Assembly: GCA_003223425.1 (NCBI GenBank)
Contig: QHVA01000015.1
Coordinates: 1 to 37,376, forward strand
DNA length: 37,376 bases
Source of the DNA: Gemmatimonadota bacterium
GTDB lineage: Bacteria; Gemmatimonadota; Gemmatimonadetes; Gemmatimonadales; Gemmatimonadaceae
Direction of reading: 5' to 3'
Part shown: in pieces, positions 24,749-32,629 of the stretch
How positions within the stretch are numbered: position 1 is the first letter of the stretch
Layout: every line of letters begins with the position of its first letter
Notes under the pieces: model-generated
Databases searched by the model: none
What the model saw: only the letters and a program-made list of their open reading frames with translations
What the model was told of the DNA's origin: nothing
Program-made: the position numbers and the translations under genes

Positions 24749-25324
24749 ATGAATGCACATGATACGCTAACGCTCTGGGAAAATTTTTACGTGATCGTAG
24801 GATCGTCGGCTGGAGCGCTTACAGGTCTGCAATTCGTGGTTATGGCGCTCGTGTCGGAATCCGACCGAAAAGGTGGCGAGCCCGAGATTAGCGCCTTCGG
24901 TACTCCAAACGTCGTGCACTTCTCCGCCGTGCTGCTCGTCTCCGCCATTCTTAGCGCGCCATGGCCGAACCTCTCGAGCACCGCAACTATTGTTGGCGTC
25001 TGTGGGGCGTTTGGGGTCGTCTACACTTCGATCGTCATACGGCGAGCGCGCCGCACGACGATATACCAACCGGTGCTCGAGGATTGGATTTGGCACGCAT
25101 GTCTCCCTATGGTGTCGTATCTCGCCATTCTGATCTCTGCGGCGATACTTCCGCGCTACCAAACGGTCTCGTTATTTGGAATTGGCAGCGCAGCGCTGTT
25201 GCTGCTGTTTATCGGCATTCACAACGCCTGGGACACGGTGACATACGTCACAATCGCGAGTTTGAATAAGTCCTCGCCAACCGGGGAAGCACCTCCTTCA
25301 GCAGAAGGTAAGACGCAGCGCTAG
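24749..25324 (+). CDS. Hypothetical four-to-five helix membrane protein
   Basis: A 191-residue protein beginning MNAHDTLTLWENFYVIVGSSAGALTGLQFVVMAL (quoted part: LWENFYVIVGSSAGALTGLQ), the first membrane helix with a Gly/Ala-rich face. Further helices are at about 58-75, 78-97, 118-135 and 140-160, with a short basic loop RRARRTT between the third and fourth. The tail is polar. I have seen similar openings in unnamed conserved membrane proteins of soil bacteria but cannot assign a family or function. The 125 bases upstream hold no gene I can see. The last 4 bases overlap the end of the convergent 122-residue gene. Confidence 0.8.
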   Translation: MNAHDTLTLWENFYVIVGSSAGALTGLQFVVMALVSESDRKGGEPEISAFGTPNVVHFSAVLLVSAILSAPWPNLSSTATIVGVCGAFGVVYTSIVIRRARRTTIYQPVLEDWIWHACLPMVSYLAILISAAILPRYQTVSLFGIGSAALLLLFIGIHNAWDTVTYVTIASLNKSSPTGEAPPSAEGKTQR

Positions 25325-25689
25325 GGCAGAGAGTCTGGTCGGCGACTCGCGGCGATACCTGCGCCGAGCACTGCCCCTGTCCCGATCAGGAGGGAGCTCA
25401 GAGCTGGTCCGGCGGGACTCGAGAGCGTGCGTGTCGCAATGAAAGCCGCGAGGAGAAATCCGAGCATCCCACCCAACGTTGTCATGCGCCATTGAGACTG
25501 AGCAATCCAACCGCGCCACACGGCAAATCGGGCGACAAGGGCAACCGCCAACAATCCGCCGACGACTGCTCCAATAAAAAGACCTCGCGAGCCGAAGGAG
25601 TGCCCAACCACGGAGCCAACCGCGGCACCGAGTCCTCCAGCAATGCACATGACAATGAAGATCCAGACTCTCCCGATCAAAGGCTTCAT
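25321..25689 (-). CDS. Small Gly/Ala-rich membrane protein
   Basis: A 122-residue protein with four hydrophobic segments (residues about 8-28, 35-55, 70-88 and 93-113). Gly-rich helices such as CIAGGLGAAVGSVVGHSFG and LIGTGAVLGAGIA recall glycine-zipper packing. No charged functional motif stands out and no family is recognised. The ATG at 25689 overlaps the stop of the HAD phosphatase by 4 bp, so it is the second gene of a two-gene unit. Its own stop overlaps that of the convergent membrane protein. Confidence 0.78.
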   Translation of the reverse strand: MKPLIGRVWIFIVMCIAGGLGAAVGSVVGHSFGSRGLFIGAVVGGLLAVALVARFAVWRGWIAQSQWRMTTLGGMLGFLLAAFIATRTLSSPAGPALSSLLIGTGAVLGAGIAASRRPDSLP

Positions 25690-26357
25690 ATCGTCCCCGT
25701 CGCGGTGATCTCGAGCGCCGAACCGTTGCCGCCTTCAGCGATGCGCAACGCAATCAGACGCGGAACTATTAAATCTGCAATCGCGAGCGCGTTTGCTGAA
25801 TATGTTCCGCACACTCCGACCGCACACATGCCGGCGGCGCGTGCCGCTTCGAGACCCGCAGGCGTGTCCTCAATAACGACGCACTCTTCTGGCGCCCGTT
25901 CGAGCCGCGATGCTGCCAACAAATATCCTTCGGGATCGGGCTTGCCGCGCTGAATCTCGTCCGCACAAACGAGAACCCTCGGCATCGGAAGGCCAGTGTG
26001 TCGAATGCGCAGACTGGCAATCGCCCATGTCCCGGACGTTACGATCGCCCAGGTGTTTGGCGGTAAGGTGTGAAGCAGCTCTCGAGCGCCAGCCATCTCA
26101 TAAATACCGTCAGTGGTGGTCGATTCGCCCGACTCGAGAGCCGCGACTTCCTCCGCGGCGTCGAGCTGCGGGGCAACCAGCTTCACTGTTTCAAGGGTCC
26201 GTCGGCCATGGGCCACTCCTATTACCTGAACGGGGTCGAGCCGATGCTCAAGTGCCCACCGATGCCATGTGCGTTCGACGCATTCGGCCGAATCCACCAG
26301 CACGCCGTCCAGATCGAATAGCACGGCTGCGCATCGGAGTTGTAAGGGTCCACTCAT
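25686..26357 (-). CDS. HAD-superfamily phosphatase, beta-phosphoglucomutase/sugar-phosphatase-like
   Basis: A 223-residue HAD hydrolase, subfamily IA. Motif I is FDLDGVLVDS with the nucleophile Asp15 and the acid/base Asp17; motif II is VTSGTW; motif III is the Lys in RGKPDPEGY; motif IV is VIEDTPAGLEAA. The all-helical cap (residues about 20-80) with HGRRTLETV is typical of beta-phosphoglucomutase and sugar-phosphate phosphatases (YfbT/YniC type), so the likely substrate is a small sugar phosphate. ATG 26357 is preferred; a TTG at 26366 would add three residues. It is divergent from the lipase-maturation-factor gene with only 36 bases between starts. Confidence 0.9.
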   Translation of the reverse strand: MSGPLQLRCAAVLFDLDGVLVDSAECVERTWHRWALEHRLDPVQVIGVAHGRRTLETVKLVAPQLDAAEEVAALESGESTTTDGIYEMAGARELLHTLPPNTWAIVTSGTWAIASLRIRHTGLPMPRVLVCADEIQRGKPDPEGYLLAASRLERAPEECVVIEDTPAGLEAARAAGMCAVGVCGTYSANALAIADLIVPRLIALRIAEGGNGSALEITATGTI

Positions 26358-26393
26358 GCGCTTCAAGAATGCCGATTGCTATGAAATCCTGCT

Positions 26394-27905
26394 ATGTCGG
26401 AGTCGCAGCCCAAGCTAGCTGATACGTCGGAAGACGCCCGCCTTTGGCCTCGCTGGCTTTTTCTCCGAGCGCTGGGGCTGATTTTCTTTTCCGCGTTCTA
26501 TTCCCTCGCGTTCCAGATACACGGGCTGATTGGAGAGCGCGGAATTCTTCCCGCCGATTTCTACCTCTATGAACTGTCGACCACGTTTGGAGCGATCGCG
26601 CGGATGTGGTATGCGCCGACATTGCTCTGGCTAAATGCCAGCGACCGTGCGTTGACCCTGATCGTTGGCGCCGGACTGATCGCGTCGCTCCTTCTCGTCT
26701 TCAATTTCTGGCCAAGGCTCACAATCGCGGTGTGCGAGATTCTCTTCCTCTCGTGCATTGCAGCGCTCCAGGACTTCTCGTCCTACCAGTCGGATGGAAT
26801 GCTGTTGGAAGCGGGATTTCTGTCGTTCTTCTTTGCGCCACGTGGTATCCGGCCCGCCCTGGGCGCCAGCGATCCTCCGTCGCGGTTCAGTCTTTTCATG
26901 CTGCAGTGGGAGTGGTTCCGGATCTACTTCGAATCCGGATTGGTGAAGCTGCTGAGCGGCGACCCGCACTGGCGCGATTTCACCGCGATGGACGAGTACT
27001 ATCAAAACGGTCCGCTGCCATCCTGGATGGGTTGGTACGTCCAGCAGCTCCCGCATTGGTACCACGCCGGCACCGTCGCAATTACGCTGGGCGTCGAGCT
27101 TGGTCTCGTGTGGGCGCTCTTCCTACCGAGGCGGTTTCGCATTGTTTGCTTCTTTGTGGTGACAGCGCTGCAGATCGGAATAATCACCACCGCTAACTAC
27201 TGCTTCCTTAACTACCTGGTGCTATCTCTGGGAGTGCTCCTGCTCGACGACCGCCCCCTGGCACGACTTGGATTTCCAGTGGTCACGCCGGCGGCGCCGG
27301 AATCGACGCGTAGGTTCCGAATCTACCGGCGCGTTGAAAGCGTCACACTCGGCATTGCGCTGTACTCAACGGTGGCGGCGTTTCTCCTTGGCGGTTCCGG
27401 TTCGATCCTCGCTCTTCCCAACCGTCTACTCGAGCCGTTCCGAATTGCCAATGCCTATGGCCTCTTTGCGGTCATGACTCCAGCGCGCTACGAGATCGAG
27501 TTTCAGGGCAGCAATGACGGAAGGACGTGGATCGCGTATCCCTTCCGCTACAAACCGCAGGATCCGAAGGAGCGACCCGGCTTCTACGCTCCATACCAGC
27601 CGCGCTTCGATTGGAACCTGTGGTTTGCGTCACTCGTCCCTTGGCGGGCATCGCCGTGGGTAGTGCTCGCGCAGGAGCGATTGCTCGAAGGAAGTCCCAG
27701 CGTGCTGGAGCTTTTTAGAGCCGATCCATTTCATGGGAAGCCGCCCTCGATGGTGCGCACAGTCGTGTGGCAGTACTGGGTCACCGACCTTGAGACCAAG
27801 CGAAAGACAGGCGCATGGTGGCGTCGACAGGAGCTCGGGCTATTCAGTGGGACGGTGACGCGGGCGAGGGACGGGAGCACAGTCTTCAGCGAGGCAGCGT
27901 TTTGA
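26394..27905 (+). CDS. Lipase maturation factor (LMF1) family membrane protein
   Basis: A 503-residue multi-pass protein that matches the LMF family along its length: WLFLRALGLIFFSAFYSLAFQ at the start (quoted part LRALGLIFFSAFYSLAFQ), DFSSYQSDGMLLEAGF near residue 130, FESGLVKLLSGDPHWRDFTAMDEYYQNGPLPSW (quoted part KLLSGDPHWRDFTAMD) near 185, and WLLPR-type basic ends between helices. The C-terminal 150 residues are a soluble part with EFQGSNDGRTWIAYPFRYKPQ. In vertebrates LMF1 in the ER is needed for folding of lipases; bacterial members are common and their role is not known. A role in export or folding of a secreted hydrolase is possible. It converges on the carbonic anhydrase, with 5 bases between stops. 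Confidence 0.92.
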   Translation: MSESQPKLADTSEDARLWPRWLFLRALGLIFFSAFYSLAFQIHGLIGERGILPADFYLYELSTTFGAIARMWYAPTLLWLNASDRALTLIVGAGLIASLLLVFNFWPRLTIAVCEILFLSCIAALQDFSSYQSDGMLLEAGFLSFFFAPRGIRPALGASDPPSRFSLFMLQWEWFRIYFESGLVKLLSGDPHWRDFTAMDEYYQNGPLPSWMGWYVQQLPHWYHAGTVAITLGVELGLVWALFLPRRFRIVCFFVVTALQIGIITTANYCFLNYLVLSLGVLLLDDRPLARLGFPVVTPAAPESTRRFRIYRRVESVTLGIALYSTVAAFLLGGSGSILALPNRLLEPFRIANAYGLFAVMTPARYEIEFQGSNDGRTWIAYPFRYKPQDPKERPGFYAPYQPRFDWNLWFASLVPWRASPWVVLAQERLLEGSPSVLELFRADPFHGKPPSMVRTVVWQYWVTDLETKRKTGAWWRRQELGLFSGTVTRARDGSTVFSEAAF

Positions 27906-27910
27906 GCAGT

Positions 27911-28558
27911 TCATTCCGAGCTCGTCGGTTCGTCGAAGAAATCAACCACGCCGCTCTCCAGAGAATATTCGGCGCCCAGCACGAGCAGCCCCTCGTTCGC
28001 AATCAGTTCTTCAAGGACTTGCGACCCGTGCCGCAGGTGACTGACCGAGGCGCGGATGTTGGCGCGGACCGCCTCCTTCACGAGCGCATCGGGGTCATGT
28101 CGGAGAGCTGTCGCTAACAGTCCCTCAACTGACGGGCGGACGCGGTCGACGATTGCTCGCAGGTTGTGCGACTGATTCTCTGTTGGCGTTCGCAGCTCTT
28201 CGAGAGTCGCCAGAATTGCGCCGCACTGAGAGTGTCCGAGGACTACGACAAGCCGCGTACCGTATCGTGCCGCGGCGAACTCGACGCTGCCGACCTGTGA
28301 CGGAGCTACGATGTTGCCCGCGACACGAATCACGAAAAGATCGCCCAGCCCCTGATCGAAGACGATCTCGGCGGGAACGCGCGAATCCGAGCAGCCAAGG
28401 ATGATTGCGAAGGGCTGTTGCCCAGCGGCCAGCTCGGCGCGTCGGGTGTGACTGACGAAAGCGTCGGACCCGCGCACATTGGCGGCAAATCTCGAATTGC
28501 CTTCTTTCAGTCGCTGCAATGCTTTACGCGCAGCGGCCGTCCGCGGTCCGGAAGTCAC
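27911..28558 (-). CDS. Beta-class carbonic anhydrase
   Basis: A 215-residue zinc enzyme for CO2/bicarbonate interconversion. Zinc ligands are Cys56 in CSDSR (with the Asp58-Arg60 dyad), and His109 and Cys112 in GHSQCGA; VIRVAGNIV and EFAAARYGTRLVVVLGHS (quoted part) fit the clade B type. It has no signal peptide, so it is cytoplasmic. The C-terminal SLESGVVDFF is also usual for the family, and the tail is short. The ATG at 28558 lies 83 bases from the DUF3309 gene, which is on the same strand upstream of it in the 28.6-28.8 kb region. Confidence 0.95.
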   Translation of the reverse strand: MTSGPRTAAARKALQRLKEGNSRFAANVRGSDAFVSHTRRAELAAGQQPFAIILGCSDSRVPAEIVFDQGLGDLFVIRVAGNIVAPSQVGSVEFAAARYGTRLVVVLGHSQCGAILATLEELRTPTENQSHNLRAIVDRVRPSVEGLLATALRHDPDALVKEAVRANIRASVSHLRHGSQVLEELIANEGLLVLGAEYSLESGVVDFFDEPTSSE

Positions 28559-28641
28559 GCGAAAATTGATCTAGGCGAAGGCCTGCGCTGACGATTTTCG
28601 GTCCTCAATTACCCGTGTCGAGCTATAGGAGAAACTCGAGA

Positions 28642-28797
28642 TCAAATACGACCCAACAGCAGTAGAATCAGCACGATTATGACGATGAGCCCCAGTCCGC
28701 CGCTCGGGTAGTAGCCCCAACTTCGGCTGTGACCCCAGCTCGGCAAAGCACCGATAAGCAGCAGAACCAACAAGACAATCAGTATCGTGCCAAGCAT
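28642..28797 (-). CDS. DUF3309 small membrane protein
   Basis: A 51-residue protein MLGTILIVLLVLLLIGALP, then WGHSRSWGYYPSGGLG, then a second hydrophobic helix ending LLLLGRI. This matches the small DUF3309 family closely in length and layout: two helices joined by a Trp/Tyr/Gly-rich turn. GGAGG stands 5 bases before the ATG at 28797. The open frame extends to 28974 but that part overlaps the next gene and has no such match. The function is unknown; in other bacteria such proteins are often stress-induced or abundant. Confidence 0.9.
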   Translation of the reverse strand: MLGTILIVLLVLLLIGALPSWGHSRSWGYYPSGGLGLIVIIVLILLLLGRI

Positions 28798-28924
28798 GGA
28801 ACCTCCGCTGGAGAGTAGAGAGACCGTTGCTTCGTTCCGCGATGACTTCCTTGCAATTTCCAAGCGAATTTCTTCGCTTGGACGGAATTGGCCTATGAGC
28901 TGCCCCTCGTTCTTACGGGAACTT

Positions 28925-29401
28925 TCAGCTGTCGTCGTAATCCAAGTCAGCCGGGCGCACGGCGCAGTGCTCACCGCAACCCATTCTGTACCGATTCCGC
29001 GCGAACCACCGATAGAATCGGTCGGCGAGCGGACGCATGAACGGGATCTTGAAGAGCCACGCGAATAGCCGTCCCTTCGGCAACACCTTTAGGAGCTCTT
29101 CCAGCGCGGCAGCCGCCTGCCAGGTCATCCCATCATCCGTCCGGATAACCTGCACGGATTCCATGTAGGCTCGCTGCGGAATCCACGGGAATCTCGCCCT
29201 CACTCCCGGCGCCTGCGAAGGAATTATCTCGAGCTCGCGATTTCTGTCCCACTTCCTGAGGAACTTTACCATTCGGCCGCAGACCTTGCAGTGACCATCG
29301 TAAATCACCGTGTAGCCGCGACCGGCCTCGCCGACAGCGGGCGCGACTGGTTCGCTTAATTCTTCGCCGCCAACTGTGAAGTGAACAACGGGAACGGTCA
29401 C
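28925..29401 (-). CDS. DCC-family thiol-disulfide oxidoreductase (DUF393)
   Basis: A 158-residue protein of the DCC family, named for its D-x-x-C-x-x-C motif: YDGHCKVCGRMVKFL, with Cys38 and Cys41. Typical later elements are EIIPSQAPGV, ESVQVIRTDDG and AAALEELLKVLP, and a C-terminal helix pair with FYRWFARNRYRMGCGEHC. The last segment has two more Cys residues. Members are thought to be thioredoxin-like redox proteins; substrates are not known. It is the last gene of the minus-strand operon that starts at 31939, and its ATG overlaps the OsmC-like stop by 4 bp. Confidence 0.9.
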   Translation of the reverse strand: MTVPVVHFTVGGEELSEPVAPAVGEAGRGYTVIYDGHCKVCGRMVKFLRKWDRNRELEIIPSQAPGVRARFPWIPQRAYMESVQVIRTDDGMTWQAAAALEELLKVLPKGRLFAWLFKIPFMRPLADRFYRWFARNRYRMGCGEHCAVRPADLDYDDS

Positions 29402-29886
29402 GGCGCGCTGGTGGCCTTTGGTTGTCCGTCGGCCTGTGGCACTGCGGTAGTAGTGGATCTACTAGTACCACGCGTTGATTCAAGATCCAGCGGAGCTTCG
29501 ATTGACGGTGACTCCGCGCCAACGGCGGTCACTGAGATTGCAAACGGGCGCGCCAGCGTCTGATGTACTCCGCACAGATGCGCCGCGCGAATCGCTCTCG
29601 GCCAAAGCTCGGCAGACAGCGATGGCCAATCAAGTTTGATGTTGATTGACGCGATTCGGTGCTGGGCTTCGACGAAGATCCAACTCACGTCGATGCGGAG
29701 GTCGTCCACCGCCAGGTTTTTGTTCGCCGCCCAGCTTTGCAGCACCGAGAACGTACACATACCGAGCGAACTGCCGAGCATGTGAAAAGGCGAATAGCTC
29801 TGGTCGTGTGATTGCGCTTCGATGGTGAGCGGCCCGGACATCGGCTCGAGTCTTAGCGACTCTTCGCCTGTGAGAGTGATCTTCAT
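29398..29886 (-). CDS. OsmC/Ohr-family protein
   Basis: A 162-residue protein with the OsmC layout: an N-terminal strand region, HMLGSSLGMCTFSVLQSWA with the first redox Cys44, and IRAAHLCGVHQTL with the second Cys105. OsmC and Ohr reduce organic hydroperoxides through this cysteine pair. The extra C-terminal tail of about 40 residues is Pro/Thr/Ser-rich and probably disordered. I take the ATG at 29886, which overlaps the agmatine-deiminase stop by 4 bp; an open frame continues upstream but inside that gene. It is third in a four-gene overlapping operon, before the DCC thiol protein, which could be its reductant (a guess). Confidence 0.87.
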   Translation of the reverse strand: MKITLTGEESLRLEPMSGPLTIEAQSHDQSYSPFHMLGSSLGMCTFSVLQSWAANKNLAVDDLRIDVSWIFVEAQHRIASINIKLDWPSLSAELWPRAIRAAHLCGVHQTLARPFAISVTAVGAESPSIEAPLDLESTRGTSRSTTTAVPQADGQPKATSAP

Positions 29887-31028
29887 TTTGATGACGTCCT
29901 CCCCATCGGCGCGGGTTGTTGCTGCGTTAGACAATGCAGCGTGCCGAATCCCCACACCAGATCTACCGCGTGAATACCGATTACGGTGCGCCGCGGAAAT
30001 GCCTCGGCGATCCCGTTGAGCGCCACGCGATCGTTCGGATCGTTGAACGTTGGCACAAGAACGGCGCCGTTGGCAATGTAGAAGTTCGCGTAACTCGCGG
30101 GTAGCCGCTCGCCATTCATCGTCACCGGGCGCGGGAAGGGAATCATGACGATCCTCAATGCGCGAGTCTTCGCCGCGGCTTTTAAGCGACGGAGATTGTC
30201 CACCGACCGCGCATGATTTTCATCCGATGGATCGGACTCGTACGCCAGAATTATCGTATCCCGTGCGCTGAAACGGGCGACGTCGTCAACGTGACCGTGC
30301 GTGTCATCACCGACCGCACCTTCACCCAACCATATAGTGTCGGTCACGCCCAGATAGTTCTTGAACGCCTTCTCGTAATCACCGGCGGTCATGCCCGGGT
30401 TCCTGATCTGAACGTCTGTAAGCAACCACTCCTCAGTAACCAGCATCGAACCAGCGCCGTTGACCTCGATTCCTCCGCCTTCGAGCACCAGGCGTTGGCC
30501 GTTGTCGGGCCGAGCCGCTTCCGCGCGCGGCAATCCGGTGATGCGCTCGATCGCCCGCCCGATGTCGGCGTCCATACTATAGTTGTCGTACTTCGACCAG
30601 GCGTTGAATTGCCAATCGATCAGCTCCACGCTCCCGTCGGCGCGCAGCACCGCTGTGGGCGCCGAGTCACGGAGCCAGACGCGATCGTTCGGTGCGATGT
30701 GCAACCGATACTTATCTGGGTGGTCCTTCACTCCGTGAGCGGTGAGCAGCACACGCGCGTTGTGTGCAACCGCCTCGTTGTGACAGAGTATTTCCACACG
30801 ATCGTGCTCGCTGAGCGCGCGCACGATCTCCGCGTAAACCCACGGAATCGGAGCCAGCTTTCCTGGCCAGTCCGGCTCATGGTGCGGCCACGCAATCCAG
30901 GTTGCGTCGTGCTTCTCCCACTCTGCAGGCATTCGTCGAGCCAGCGCTAGCTCCATAGTCAAAGCGCCGCTTCCCTGCGGGGCGGCGCTTTCGCTGCGCT
31001 TACTCGCGGTAGCGGTCCGCTTCGTCAT
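29883..31028 (-). CDS. aguA: Agmatine deiminase
   Basis: A 381-residue enzyme that converts agmatine into N-carbamoylputrescine and ammonia. It has the guanidino-modifying fold: MPAEWEKHDATWIAWPH near the start, NDRVWLRDSAPT at 114-125 (carboxylates binding the guanidine), GDDTHGHVDDVARF at 240-253 with the catalytic His, and the nucleophile Cys366 in FGTLHCLTQQQP. The family usually has GGGNIHC; here it is GFGTLHC. Residues 1-24 are a low-complexity extension; MELAL at residue 25 is another possible start. It overlaps the amidase gene by 4 bp upstream and the OsmC-like gene by 4 bp downstream. Confidence 0.95.
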   Translation of the reverse strand: MTKRTATASKRSESAAPQGSGALTMELALARRMPAEWEKHDATWIAWPHHEPDWPGKLAPIPWVYAEIVRALSEHDRVEILCHNEAVAHNARVLLTAHGVKDHPDKYRLHIAPNDRVWLRDSAPTAVLRADGSVELIDWQFNAWSKYDNYSMDADIGRAIERITGLPRAEAARPDNGQRLVLEGGGIEVNGAGSMLVTEEWLLTDVQIRNPGMTAGDYEKAFKNYLGVTDTIWLGEGAVGDDTHGHVDDVARFSARDTIILAYESDPSDENHARSVDNLRRLKAAAKTRALRIVMIPFPRPVTMNGERLPASYANFYIANGAVLVPTFNDPNDRVALNGIAEAFPRRTVIGIHAVDLVWGFGTLHCLTQQQPAPMGRTSSK

Positions 31029-31939
31029 CCGATGTAGCGATTGAGAATCGGGGAATAGGCGTCAATGCGTCGATCGCGCAGAAACGGCCAGTTGCGTCGC
31101 GTGTTTTCGATCAAGGCTCTATCGCATTTCGCCACGAGCACTGCCGGCTCTGTCCCGGCTTCGGCGAGAATTCGTCCGAACGGATCACTGATGAATGAGT
31201 GTCCAAAAAACTCGATACCGTCGGTGCCGGGCTCATCCTCGTGACCGACGCGGTTTGGCGACGCGACGTACACGCCGTTTGCGATGGCGTGCGCGCGCTG
31301 TGCAGTGCGCCACGCATCTACCTGCGCTTCGCCGTGCTCGGCTTTCTCGGAAGGGTGCCAACCGATTGCCGTCGGATAAAAGATGATCTCGGCGCCGAGA
31401 AGGCTCGTGATGCGCGCGGCTTCCGGATACCACTGATCCCAGCAGATCAGAACGCCGATGCTGGCGTAGCGGGTCTTCCAGACGCGAAAACCACTGGCGC
31501 CCTTGTGATCGCCGTCATCGGCAATGTGCGAATCTCCGGGAGTGAAGTAAAACTTTTCGTTGAAGAGCGGATCGTCGGGGATGTGCATCTTTCTGTACGC
31601 CCCGAGGTACGAACCGTCGGCGTCGACTACCGCTGCGGAGTTACGGTACACACCAGCGGCCTGGCGCTCGAAGATCGGCACGATGATTACCAGCTCGAGC
31701 TCCCGAGCGAGCTTCTGCATCAGCTCGATAGTGGGGCCAGGGATCGGCTCGGCCAGATCGAAGCGCTCGTGTTTTTGCGATTTGCAGAAGTACGGCGCGT
31801 TGAACAGCTCCTGGAGACACACGATTTGCGCTCCGCGATCCGCCGCTTCGCGGACGCGCGCAACTGCGCGGTCGACGTTCCTCTGAACGTCATTCGCGAC
31901 AGATTCCTGGACCAATCCGACTGTGAAAGAGCTGCTCAT
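31025..31939 (-). CDS. aguB: N-carbamoylputrescine amidase
   Basis: A 304-residue nitrilase-superfamily enzyme that hydrolyses N-carbamoylputrescine into putrescine, CO2 and ammonia. The triad is Glu44 (CLQELFNAPYFC), Lys117 (YRKMHIPDDP) and Cys166 (ICWDQWYPEAAR). The sequence FYFTPGD, SLLGAEIIFYPTAIGWHP and PNRVGHE (quoted in part) is typical of plant and bacterial N-carbamoylputrescine amidases rather than other nitrilases. It is the first gene of the operon, followed by aguA, so the two make putrescine from agmatine. No arginine decarboxylase is in this window, although an arginase-family gene is at 1 kb. Confidence 0.95.
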   Translation of the reverse strand: MSSSFTVGLVQESVANDVQRNVDRAVARVREAADRGAQIVCLQELFNAPYFCKSQKHERFDLAEPIPGPTIELMQKLARELELVIIVPIFERQAAGVYRNSAAVVDADGSYLGAYRKMHIPDDPLFNEKFYFTPGDSHIADDGDHKGASGFRVWKTRYASIGVLICWDQWYPEAARITSLLGAEIIFYPTAIGWHPSEKAEHGEAQVDAWRTAQRAHAIANGVYVASPNRVGHEDEPGTDGIEFFGHSFISDPFGRILAEAGTEPAVLVAKCDRALIENTRRNWPFLRDRRIDAYSPILNRYIG

Positions 31940-32017
31940 GGTTGAAAGGTGACGGGTTTATCCAAGCACAGGAAGTGGCCCTGGCTGTTGGGTCAAAACT
32001 TTGCATCTTCAGGAGAC

Positions 32018-32629
32018 ATGGACCAGCGCATCGAACCGCTTACGAGCATTGAACCCGCAACACCCACGACCGGTGAGAGGCGGATGCGCCGCAGCGCGGG
32101 CATCAACAAAGCGTTCCGCGCGATCAAAGCGCAGCACGCGGCGAATCGCTCGGCGATGGAAGTTCTCGCCGACCGCATGATCTCGATTGCCAGCTCCACG
32201 CCGTTTCTGGCCATTCACGGACTTCTTTTCGCCGGCTGGGTGTACTGGAATCTGCCCTTCTCGGGCTTGCCGCTCTTCGATCCCTATCCCTACGGCATGC
32301 TCACGATGGTCGTCTCGCTCGAGGCCATCGTTCTGTCCATCTTCGTGTTGATGACGCAGAGCCGCGAGTCGCGCATAGGGGAGCTGCGCGAAGAGCTGAC
32401 GCTCCAGGTGAATCTCCGTATGGAGGAAGAGATCACCAAAACTCTCCATCTGGTTGCCGGCCTGTACTCGCGTCTCAACCTCGCGCTCGCCGACGATCCC
32501 GAGCTCAGAGCGATGCTGGAGCCGCTCGACCCCAAGCGGATCGAACAGGATCTGGCCGACCAGATAAGCGCGTCGATGCCGCAGTTTCAGCTGCGAAGAC
32601 GGAAGTACATCGATAAGGCGGTTTCCTAA
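32018..32629 (+). CDS. DUF1003 membrane protein
   Basis: A 203-residue protein. From the ATG at 32018, with AGGAGA 3-8 bases before it, it has a polar N-terminus of 50 residues, then the DUF1003 core: ADRMISIASSTPFLAIHGLLF (quoted part ASSTPFLAIHGLLFAGW), a second helix MLTMVVSLEAIVLSIFVLM, and QSRESRIGELREELTLQVNL after it. The C-terminal 80 residues are charged and probably helical. Function is unknown; DUF1003 genes often sit beside metal-transport genes, and here the 3' end overlaps the NRAMP-like gene by 4 bp in convergent orientation. It is divergent from aguB with 78 bases between. Confidence 0.9.
   Translation: MDQRIEPLTSIEPATPTTGERRMRRSAGINKAFRAIKAQHAANRSAMEVLADRMISIASSTPFLAIHGLLFAGWVYWNLPFSGLPLFDPYPYGMLTMVVSLEAIVLSIFVLMTQSRESRIGELREELTLQVNLRMEEEITKTLHLVAGLYSRLNLALADDPELRAMLEPLDPKRIEQDLADQISASMPQFQLRRRKYIDKAVS

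Noticed and set aside
30213-30950. 245-codon plus-strand open frame across aguA
   Set aside because: It is a shadow of aguA, with no motif and no ribosome site.
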